Source of the DNA: Nitrososphaerales archaeon
GTDB lineage: Archaea > Thermoproteota > Nitrososphaeria > Nitrososphaerales > UBA183
Length of the DNA: 5,589 bases
NCBI GenBank assembly: GCA_030042335.1
Contig: JASHZW010000173.1
Span: forward strand, 1 to 5,589
Direction: 5' to 3'
In this document: in pieces, positions 1 through 5,110 of the stretch
How positions within the stretch are numbered: position 1 is the stretch's first letter
How the letters are laid out: the number at the start of each line of letters is the position of its first letter
Notes under the pieces: model-generated
What the model saw: the letters and a program-made list of their open reading frames with translations, nothing else
Database searches by the model: none
Told to the model about the DNA's origin: nothing
Translations under genes and position numbers: made by a program

Positions 1-498
1 TCCGGGGAGTTCTCCTATCTCTACCAGTTCTCGTCGGAGGACCAGAACGTCCGGTACATCCCTGCGGTGCCCATGAAACCGCTGCAGGACTTGGATGTCT
101 CCGACGACGGCGGTGAGGCGAGGTACGGCGTAAAGGCGATAACGGTGATGGTCGGTCCGGGCACACCCTTCGTCCACGTGCTCAAGGTACCCGTCGCCTT
201 GGATACCTCGACCGGGAAGACAGTCTACAGGCTGATAATCTCCAACGGCGTCCACCGGCTCTACAGGCTCGCGCAGCTGGGCAATACCCACGCGGCGGCC
301 CTGATACAGCAGGTTGACATCAGGGAGATCCCCGACCCGTTCATAGAGAGCAAGCGCGATTCGCTCTTCGGGGCCGACGCGTTGAGGCTCACCGAGCTGG
401 TAGACCCCTCGATTTCCCGGGTGCTCAAGTGGAAGAGGACCAAGCGCGTGATCAAACTACAGGTCAACGTGCAGCAGGATATCTCCTTCGTGCCTTGA
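1..498 (+). CDS. Hypothetical protein, C-terminal part, with a ParB-like motif (5' end outside window)
   Basis: The reading frame is open from the first base and stops with TGA at 496-498, so 165 C-terminal residues are visible and the true start probably lies upstream; the ATG at 73 or 67 need not be the start. I do not recognise the family. Visible residues 82-89 read NGVHRLYR, followed by LAQLG and a hydrophobic AALIQQV strand. This resembles the 'G-x-R-R/H-R-x-x-A...G' core of ParB/sulfiredoxin-like domains, in which that loop binds nucleotide, but the likeness is short and inferred by eye. A basic patch (KWKRTKRVIK, about residues 143-152) near the C-terminus could contact nucleic acid. 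No signal peptide or membrane segment is visible in this part. It lies 47 bp upstream of a gene with a helix-turn-helix-like N-terminus on the same strand, so the two may be functionally linked. Coding is well supported (GC-rich third positions, long open frame); function is not. Confidence 0.72.
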   Translation, partial: SGEFSYLYQFSSEDQNVRYIPAVPMKPLQDLDVSDDGGEARYGVKAITVMVGPGTPFVHVLKVPVALDTSTGKTVYRLIISNGVHRLYRLAQLGNTHAAALIQQVDIREIPDPFIESKRDSLFGADALRLTELVDPSISRVLKWKRTKRVIKLQVNVQQDISFVP

Positions 499-510
499 GA
501 CCATAACGAG

Positions 511-520
511 AAGATATATC
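511..520 (+). promoter_or_regulatory. Candidate archaeal TATA box upstream of the HTH-like gene
   Basis: This AT-rich block (aagatatatc) lies in the short gap between two otherwise GC-rich genes. Its centre, near 516, is about 30 bp upstream of the TTG at 546, the distance expected if the transcript begins at or just before that codon. The core gatatatc is a perfect 8-bp palindrome, so orientation comes only from the downstream gene. It implies the second gene can be transcribed separately from the first. Confidence 0.4.
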
Positions 521-545
521 GACCACGTACGCGTCGCACCCAGCT

Positions 546-1070
546 TTGGTTTCCAGACCCATCCCCGGCGAAGGCGAGGTGGACGACGACACGCTAGACG
601 AGGGCTGCTACTACCTCTCCAGCCTCGGCCTCAGCGCCAAGGAGGTGGGCCGACGGTTTGAGATCCCTTCGGATGAGGCGCTCAGGAGAAAGAAGCGATA
701 CCGGAGCAAGCTGAAGAGCGGGGAGGTCGTCGAGGACCCCGTCTCCCTAGAGTTTTGGAGGTCCATCCGGGAAGAGGCAGAGGGGAACGTCAAGGTCACC
801 TTCGTCAGCGGGAAGGGATTCCACCACGCGTGGAGGTCAGACCTGAAGAAGTTCGACGGCGAAACGCTCCTGGCAATCTACGAATCCTGCAAGGGTTTCC
901 TGAACACGGACCCGAACGCGCGCTTTCTCCAGTACGACGCCCCCAAGAACTACGACCCCTTGGCCATGCAAAGGGAGATCTCAAAGGCGGTCGTGGTTGT
1001 CGGCAGCCTCCTCGAGGAGAAATGGAAGGAGGAGCAGAGCAAGGCTTCGCGCCAAGCCCCGGGTCACTAG
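546..1070 (+). CDS. Hypothetical protein with a helix-turn-helix-like N-terminus
   Basis: This is a 174-residue soluble, highly charged protein that I cannot assign to a named family. Residues about 17-50 run LDEGCYYLSSLGLS, then AKEVGRRFEIP, then a strongly basic helix (ALRRKKRYRSKLK). This pattern of hydrophobic helix, L-S-x-x-E-V turn, 'F-x-I-P' and basic helix looks like a helix-turn-helix, similar in style to the central DNA-binding part of ParB/KorB proteins or to sigma-like HTH segments. The rest (about 80-160) has aromatic-rich stretches (GFHHAW, ARFLQYDAP) and a charged C-terminal helix; no catalytic motif is evident. The start is uncertain: TTG at 546 is preceded at a suitable distance by a TATA-like box and would be nearly leaderless. 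GTG at 579 (163 residues) is the main alternative and leaves the HTH intact. The gene ends 20 bp from the stop of the convergent flavoprotein gene. DNA binding is an inference from residue pattern only. Confidence 0.68.
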   Translation: MVSRPIPGEGEVDDDTLDEGCYYLSSLGLSAKEVGRRFEIPSDEALRRKKRYRSKLKSGEVVEDPVSLEFWRSIREEAEGNVKVTFVSGKGFHHAWRSDLKKFDGETLLAIYESCKGFLNTDPNARFLQYDAPKNYDPLAMQREISKAVVVVGSLLEEKWKEEQSKASRQAPGH

Positions 1071-1082
1071 TGGACCGGGACC

Positions 1083-1101
1083 TGCGACCTTCACGGTCGC
1101 A
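1083..1101. terminator. Hairpin at the convergent gene ends (possible shared 3'-end structure)
   Basis: A perfect 7-bp inverted repeat (tgcgacc / ggtcgca) encloses a 5-base loop. It starts 13 bases after the upstream gene's stop (TAG 1068-1070) and covers the last two sense codons and stop (1091-1093) of the minus-strand gene. Its position between convergent genes suggests a 3'-end structure usable from both sides. There is no T-tract on either side, and archaeal termination usually depends on T-runs, so a terminator role is weakly supported. Confidence 0.3.
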
Positions 1102-2203
1102 TTGCAGCGGTACCGGATTCAACCAGGTCCATCCCCGTTTTCTTGGTCTCCTCTTTCTCTTTCATCCAGATTGGGACCGCACGCTCGAGATGGTAAATGA
1201 ATTTCCATAAACCTACATCATATTCTGTGTTTCCCGCGCGGTCGACAACCTTCCTAGGATATGCTATCCCACATCCGAACAACCCATGTGCGATAACTCC
1301 CGTGTCTTCATTGTACCTCAACGTATCGACGCCATGGACCGAAATCCTGCGAGGCTCAAACCCGACCGCATAGACTACCTTTGAGCATTGTGGCAAGTAC
1401 CGTTCTATGTTCTCTCGTGTCGATTCGACTCGCAGTAGGCCCTCGAGATTCTTGCCGTCTATTTTTTCCTTGGCCCATGCCGCTGTCTTCCCCTTCAAAC
1501 CGGTGTTGTCATACAATATCCAATCCCCGTAATCAATGGCATAACGCAATGGGTTCCGGTAAAAGTTGACCACCTGCTTGGGCCGGTTCTCTAGCTCCAA
1601 GAGATTGCGTACCGTCATGATTGCAGAATGCGACGATCCGAATACTCCTACGAAGTCCGTACGGTCGACTACCTTTGCCAGCCTGGCTACGTCGAGTGCG
1701 TCTTCCAAGCTGATCGTCGGCACCTGGTAGTCCAACTTCTTCGGCTCCGCGCCAATAGCCAAGACCACTTTCTTTGCAAGAACATGTTCACGCTCAAGTT
1801 CAATCTCCCACTGTTGCCCATTTTCGGGGTCCACGCTCAACGCTCTTGACTCTACGGACCTGACTATCGTCCTGAGGTTGTCCGTTATCCTCTGCAAAGG
1901 ACCCGTTACCTGCTGTAGCATACACGTTTCGTCTGGATCCATGGTTGAAAGAGCGAAGGAATTTTCATATGCCTGATAACCGAAAGACTTGCAATCCCTC
2001 AGGTATGCTTGGAATCGACGCACTTTCGTGTTACTGGAAACCCGACCCCACCTGGCACCGAAATCCCCTACGGTGAATTTAGGGTCTATCCACACGACCT
2101 TTCCCCCGTCGACACCGTTGTCCAAGAGTTTGCCTATCACTGCAATGCCGGCCGGTCCTGCACCAACGACCGCCCAGTCGTAGACTTCCCTCTTACTCTT
2201 CAT
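1091..2203 (-). CDS. FAD/NAD(P)-binding oxidoreductase, monooxygenase-like
   Basis: With the ATG at 2203 this is a 370-residue flavoprotein. An N-terminal Rossmann motif, VVGAGPAG (residues 12-19), is followed by VVWID (36-40), where the acidic residue normally holds the FAD ribose. A second dinucleotide motif, GVFGSSHSA (186-194), is the usual NAD(P)H site, and VVYAVGFEPR (276-285) matches the C-terminal A-x-G-x-x-x-x motif of two-dinucleotide-binding flavoproteins. A W-x-x-V-S-S-N-T-K stretch (52-60) probably lines the FAD pocket. There is no CxxC pair, so it is not a thioredoxin- or glutathione-reductase type; FMO/ornithine-hydroxylase-like or other Pyr_redox_3-type proteins fit better. 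Substrate unknown; cytosolic by lack of signal or membrane segments. The start at 2203 sits the usual short distance before GxGxxG, but the frame stays open upstream to a TTG at 2368 (425 residues) with ATG 2242 between. The body is noticeably poorer in GC than all neighbours, suggesting acquisition by transfer. Confidence 0.82.
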   Translation of the reverse strand: MKSKREVYDWAVVGAGPAGIAVIGKLLDNGVDGGKVVWIDPKFTVGDFGARWGRVSSNTKVRRFQAYLRDCKSFGYQAYENSFALSTMDPDETCMLQQVTGPLQRITDNLRTIVRSVESRALSVDPENGQQWEIELEREHVLAKKVVLAIGAEPKKLDYQVPTISLEDALDVARLAKVVDRTDFVGVFGSSHSAIMTVRNLLELENRPKQVVNFYRNPLRYAIDYGDWILYDNTGLKGKTAAWAKEKIDGKNLEGLLRVESTRENIERYLPQCSKVVYAVGFEPRRISVHGVDTLRYNEDTGVIAHGLFGCGIAYPRKVVDRAGNTEYDVGLWKFIYHLERAVPIWMKEKEETKKTGMDLVESGTAAMRP

Positions 2204-2428
2204 GGATTGTCTACCCCAATTCTCCTGGACCGCTCGTCCCATGTGACGAGGCTGCCGCTGGGAGATGTCCTTGTAGCACCTTCGGAAGTCCTCATCCGCC
2301 GGTAGGTCGCCGTACCCGGACGCGGAATGCCTGTCATGCCGGTAGAACGGCCATCCCGAAGGATACAAAAACGAAACGCATGGCTGCGAACTAAAATTGC
2401 GGGCAGGAGGAGCGCGGAAGGTGCCCAG

Positions 2429-2456
2429 CGCGTCTCATGACGAACACGTCGCGTCT
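2429..2456. repeat. Short repeated half-sites upstream of the aldehyde dehydrogenase promoter
   Basis: The 7-mer cgcgtct occurs at 2429-2435 and 2450-2456, 21 bp apart or about two helical turns. Between the copies, cgtc (2431-2434), gacg (2439-2442) and cgtc (2447-2450) form two overlapping inverted repeats with an 8-bp period. The block ends about 10 bp before the candidate TATA box at 2467, where archaeal activators often bind. Such short GC-rich words can arise by chance, so an operator role is tentative. Confidence 0.25.
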
Positions 2457-2466
2457 ATAGTCGAAA

Positions 2467-2474
2467 CCTAAATA
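2467..2474 (+). promoter_or_regulatory. Candidate TATA box and ribosome-binding site of the aldehyde dehydrogenase gene
   Basis: The AT-rich octamer cctaaata, preceded by an A-rich BRE-like cgaaa, is centred about 34 bp before the ATG at 2505, predicting a transcript start near 2495-2500 and a very short leader. A GTGAT at 2495-2499, five bases before the ATG, matches part of the sequence complementary to the archaeal 16S rRNA 3' end (GGAGGTGATC). If transcription starts near 2495, this site may fall on the leader's edge, so leaderless and Shine-Dalgarno initiation both remain possible. Confidence 0.5.
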
Positions 2475-2504
2475 CCACAATCCGTTCAATCGACGTGATT
2501 CTAG

Positions 2505-3974
2505 ATGCAAACCCCGACGAGCATCACCGAGGACAAGCTGAAGACCCACCGCCTGTTCATCAACGGAGAGTGGACCGAGAGTAAAGGAAGTACATTCAAG
2601 GTCGTCTCACCTGCGACCGGTCAGACCCTCGGGCTGATGCCGGTCGCGACAGAGGACGAGGTCAAGGCTGCGATAGACGCAGCCGAGTCCGCCAAGGAAC
2701 GATGGAGGATGACATCGAGATTCGAAAGGGCGAAGCTCATCGTCAGCGCGGCTGAAGAGCTCCAAAAGATCTCGGAGGAGTCCGCGAAGGAGGTGACGCT
2801 GGAGATGGGAAAACCTATCACAGCCGCCAGAGGCGAGCTTGAGCTCGCGAGGAAGTTGCTCATCGACTCGGCCGAAGAGATAAAACGCGTCGAGACTTCC
2901 TACATCCCTTGCGAGGACCCGAGAGTTAGGGCGTTCACGATGCTGGAGCCGTACGGGGTCTTCGCGATAATCGCTCCCTGGAATTTTCCTTATGTCGTCC
3001 CTCTGACGACGCTGAGCTACTGTCTCGCAGCAGGGAACACGGTGGTCTTCAAGCCTGCGGAGCAGACACCGATCGCGGGGGAGAGGATAGTCCAGTGCTT
3101 CGAGAGAGCGGGTCTTCCAAGTGGCGTCCTCAATCTGGTTCAAGGGAACGGCGAGGTCACGGGCGAAGCCATAACCTCCAGCAACAGGCTTGACGGCATC
3201 GGATTCACCGGGTCCGTGGAAGTGGGCAGACGGATAGCGGCTAGGCAGGGGGACAAGCTAACCCACCTTGTCTTTGAGTTAGGGGGCAACGGCCCGATAA
3301 TAGTGCTAGACGATGCGGATCTGGCATGGACATCCCAGGCTGTGGCCGAATCATGCTACGGTAACACCGGGCAGGACTGCCAGGCGGCCGAGAGGGTCCT
3401 TGTGCAGGAAAGCGTGTATGACAAGTTGCTCCAGGAGATGCTCAGGGTGACGAAAGAATGGAAGGCCGGCGACCCGTTGAACGAACAGACTAAGATGGGA
3501 CCGCTCGTGGACGAATCGATCGCCTCGAAGGTCGACCGGCACATCTCGGATGCGGTGGCCAACGGTGCGAAGGTCCGAACGGGTGGGGCAAGGGCCCAGG
3601 GCTTCCCCACGAAGCTCTACTACGAATCCACCGTGCTGGACGGCGTCACGCCTGACATGATGATAGCGAGGGAGGAGACCTTCGGACCGGTCTGCCCCCT
3701 GATCAGGTGCGGCAGCGTAGATGAAGCCGTGGAGATAGCTAACTCCGGCGACTACGGCCTTTCCTCGAGTGTCTTCACGAAAGATGCCAGAAGCGCGATG
3801 CTCCTCTCCGAAAGAATCCGGACCGGAGAGGTCGTCGTAAACTACCCAAGCACATTCTTCGACCTTAATGTTCCGTTCGGCGGCATGCGCAAGAGCGGTA
3901 TCGGCAGGGTCTATGGAAGAGCCGGTATAATGTCGTTCAGCCAGCTCAAGTCGGTGTTCTGGAACGTGAAGTAA
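2505..3974 (+). CDS. NAD(P)-dependent aldehyde dehydrogenase (succinate-semialdehyde dehydrogenase-like)
   Basis: This 489-residue protein is full length for the aldehyde dehydrogenase superfamily, which oxidises aldehydes to carboxylic acids with NAD(P)+. All catalytic landmarks are visible: oxyanion Asn160 in PWNFP, Lys183 in FKPAEQTP, the nucleotide-binding GFTGS (233-237), general base Glu258 in FELGG, nucleophile Cys292 in NTGQDCQAAER, Glu391 in EETFGP, and the C-terminal PFGGMRKSGIGR signature (457-468). Glu186, in the position of the ribose-binding Glu of NAD-preferring ALDHs, favours NAD+ over NADP+ (inference from family knowledge). The closest style is the succinate-semialdehyde/lactaldehyde dehydrogenase group, but substrate cannot be read from these motifs; non-phosphorylating glyceraldehyde-3-phosphate dehydrogenase is an alternative. 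ATG 2505 fits the family N-terminus (LFINGEW at 17-23) and lies just after a TATA-like box. The gene is transcribed away from the flavoprotein gene and separated by 100 bp, with its own candidate terminator hairpin, from the PfkB-like gene. Cytosolic; no signal peptide. Confidence 0.93.
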   Translation: MQTPTSITEDKLKTHRLFINGEWTESKGSTFKVVSPATGQTLGLMPVATEDEVKAAIDAAESAKERWRMTSRFERAKLIVSAAEELQKISEESAKEVTLEMGKPITAARGELELARKLLIDSAEEIKRVETSYIPCEDPRVRAFTMLEPYGVFAIIAPWNFPYVVPLTTLSYCLAAGNTVVFKPAEQTPIAGERIVQCFERAGLPSGVLNLVQGNGEVTGEAITSSNRLDGIGFTGSVEVGRRIAARQGDKLTHLVFELGGNGPIIVLDDADLAWTSQAVAESCYGNTGQDCQAAERVLVQESVYDKLLQEMLRVTKEWKAGDPLNEQTKMGPLVDESIASKVDRHISDAVANGAKVRTGGARAQGFPTKLYYESTVLDGVTPDMMIAREETFGPVCPLIRCGSVDEAVEIANSGDYGLSSSVFTKDARSAMLLSERIRTGEVVVNYPSTFFDLNVPFGGMRKSGIGRVYGRAGIMSFSQLKSVFWNVK

Positions 3975-4000
3975 GGGCGCCGCACTCTCCTGGGCGCCTT
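3974..4000 (+). terminator. GC-rich hairpin just after the aldehyde dehydrogenase stop
   Basis: ggcgcc at 3976-3981 pairs with ggcgcc at 3993-3998 around an 11-base loop. A G-T wobble and an A-T pair extend the stem to 8 bp, beginning at the last base of the TAA stop. The position suits a transcript 3' end or stabilising structure. No T-run follows, and ggcgcc is its own reverse complement, so each copy is also a small palindrome; the terminator call is tentative. Confidence 0.35.
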
Positions 4001-4021
4001 CGCGTCTGCACGTCCGCCGAA

Positions 4022-4031
4022 GTCTTAAAAT
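4022..4031 (+). promoter_or_regulatory. Candidate TATA box of the PfkB-like/transketolase operon
   Basis: The AT-rich run gtcttaaaat stands out in a GC-rich 100-bp gap. Its centre predicts transcription starting near 4052, leaving a leader of about 20-25 bases before the ATG at 4075. A GAGG at 4057-4060 could act as a Shine-Dalgarno but is 14 bases from the ATG, longer than usual. The promoter would drive both the PfkB-like gene and the transketolase gene behind it. Confidence 0.45.
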
Positions 4032-4074
4032 GAGGCTCTGACGGGGGAAAAATCAAGAGGGCCAGCGGGATAGC

Positions 4075-5109
4075 ATGGAGAATCTCTCGGTTGAAAGGCT
4101 TTCAGCCACACTCTCCAAGTTCCAGGGAAGACGAGTCCTCGTCGTCGGCGATCTGATAGTCAGCAGGTTCGTGGAGGTCTCCGCGCGGAAGCTCGCGCGC
4201 GAGGCTCCGGTCCCGGCAGGCGACTACGTGGGCGAGACGCTGCTGGCCGGCGGCGCGGCCAACCTCTCAAGAGAGCTCACGTCCCTCGGTGCCTCGGTAT
4301 CGGTCCTCGGGGTGGTTGGGGACGACGCACAGGGGTCCTGGCTGAGGGATGACCTCATCCGGAACGGGGTGAACGCATCCGGAATCGCCACCGACAAGAA
4401 CAGGCCGACCTCCTTACGCACGTGGATAATGGTAAACAGGCTCCACTATCTCAGGATAGACCAGGAGACCCGGAAGGACATACCAGCGGCGACTACCGCA
4501 GCCTTCATCGAGGCGGCCCAGGTGGAGGTCCCGCGTGCGGACGTGATCATCCTCTCGGACTACGACAGGGGCGTGATAAGCCCGCCTCTCATAGACGGGA
4601 TAGTCTCGGCGGCGCAGAAGACGGGAAAGATAGTGGTCGCGCAGCCCAAGATGCGCCACTACCTGGACTTCACCGGGGTGACCTACGTCAAGTCGAACAT
4701 CGAGGAGGCGACGCATGCCACCGGCATGAGCATAGTCAACGAGACGAGCCTGAGGAACATGGGCGTCAACCTGATGCAGCGCCTCGACTGCAAGGGCATC
4801 CTCATCACGAGGGGTGAGCAGGGTATGACCGTCTTCGAGAGGAACGACATAACCAACTTCCCCCCGATCTTCGGAAGGCGGAACTTCTTCAGCAAGATCG
4901 GCGTCAGGGATACGATGACCGGCGTCTTCGCGTTATCCGTCGCCGCAGGAGCGAGCCCCGCCGAGGCGGCGTGCTTGGCCAACATCGCCGGACCTGCCAG
5001 GAGCGACAAGGCCCGCAACGTCACGCTGAACGTCGGCGACCTCCAGAACGCGCTCGGGGACCTCGGTGACTTTTTACAGAGGATTTCGCAGGCACCCGTG
5101 AGGAGATAG
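4075..5109 (+). CDS. PfkB-family (HldE/RfaE1 kinase-domain-like) protein with altered active site
   Basis: This 344-residue protein aligns by eye along its whole length with the sugar-kinase domain of HldE/RfaE1 (D-glycero-beta-D-manno-heptose-7-phosphate kinase) in the PfkB/ribokinase family. Landmarks in order: RVLVVGDLI (20-28), the EAPVPA segment typical of RfaE1 (43-48), LAGGAANL (57-64, first PfkB signature), GVVGDD (79-84), SDYDRGV (161-167), TRGEQGM (245-251) and GVFALSVAAG (283-292). Key positions differ from canonical enzymes: LDRY reads VSRF (29-32), DPK reads QPK (190-192), TPN reads KSN (206-208), and the TGAGDT catalytic/anion-hole motif reads IGVRDT (275-280), keeping Asp279, the expected catalytic base. 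The C-terminal nucleotide-site G-T region is also lost. No nucleotidyltransferase domain follows. It may be an inactive or regulatory homologue, or a kinase with changed chemistry. Upstream in-frame TGA at 4039-4041 and no other start codon support ATG 4075. The transketolase gene begins one base after its stop. Confidence 0.82.
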   Translation: MENLSVERLSATLSKFQGRRVLVVGDLIVSRFVEVSARKLAREAPVPAGDYVGETLLAGGAANLSRELTSLGASVSVLGVVGDDAQGSWLRDDLIRNGVNASGIATDKNRPTSLRTWIMVNRLHYLRIDQETRKDIPAATTAAFIEAAQVEVPRADVIILSDYDRGVISPPLIDGIVSAAQKTGKIVVAQPKMRHYLDFTGVTYVKSNIEEATHATGMSIVNETSLRNMGVNLMQRLDCKGILITRGEQGMTVFERNDITNFPPIFGRRNFFSKIGVRDTMTGVFALSVAAGASPAEAACLANIAGPARSDKARNVTLNVGDLQNALGDLGDFLQRISQAPVRR

Positions 5110-5110
5110 A

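Larger units (their letters stand above)
2204..2504. other. Divergent intergenic region, possible N-terminal extension of the flavoprotein
   Basis: These 301 bases separate the divergent flavoprotein and aldehyde dehydrogenase genes. On the minus strand the flavoprotein frame continues without a stop to the in-frame TGA at 2435-2437, with possible starts at ATG 2242 and TTG 2368; the extra 55 residues (containing GDLPADEDFRR) have GC-rich third positions unlike the flavoprotein body. The AT-rich block at 2391-2398 (actaaaat) is about 25-30 bp from TTG 2368 when read on the minus strand, so it could be a weak TATA box for a leaderless start there. The part nearest the plus-strand gene holds repeats and a TATA-like box listed separately. 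No RNA gene is apparent. Confidence 0.5.

Noticed and set aside
755..1210. Open frame on the plus strand overlapping the HTH-like gene and the flavoprotein 3' end
   Set aside because: It is a +2 shifted shadow of the HTH-like gene with low-complexity Arg/Gly/Pro-rich content, runs across two real gene ends and has no recognisable motif.
1091..2203. Thioredoxin-reductase-type assignment for the flavoprotein
   Set aside because: No CxxC pair is present; the cysteines are isolated, so a disulfide reductase mechanism of that class is not supported.
2009..2305. Plus-strand open frame opposite the flavoprotein N-terminal region
   Set aside because: It is antisense to the FAD-binding motif of a well-supported gene and shows no domain or promoter.
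2607..3143. 178-residue minus-strand open frame inside the aldehyde dehydrogenase
   Set aside because: It is fully antisense to a gene with intact family motifs; the composition (Arg/Leu-rich) is typical of shadow frames in GC-rich DNA.
3975..4074. Small RNA or tRNA gene in the gap before the PfkB-like gene
   Set aside because: Only one short hairpin and a TATA-like box are visible; there is no cloverleaf, T-loop GTTCGA-type sequence or B-box.
4422..4817. 131-residue plus-strand frame within the PfkB-like gene
   Set aside because: It is a shifted frame of the PfkB-like gene, rich in Gly, Arg, Asp and His with no hydrophobic core; the kinase-fold motifs lie in the other frame.
4870..4925. 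Possible frameshift or sequencing error explaining the altered GAGD motif
   Set aside because: The frame on both sides of IGVRDT matches the family (TRGEQGM before, GVFALSVAAG after) without any length change, so a single indel does not account for the substitutions; point errors cannot be excluded from one sequence.
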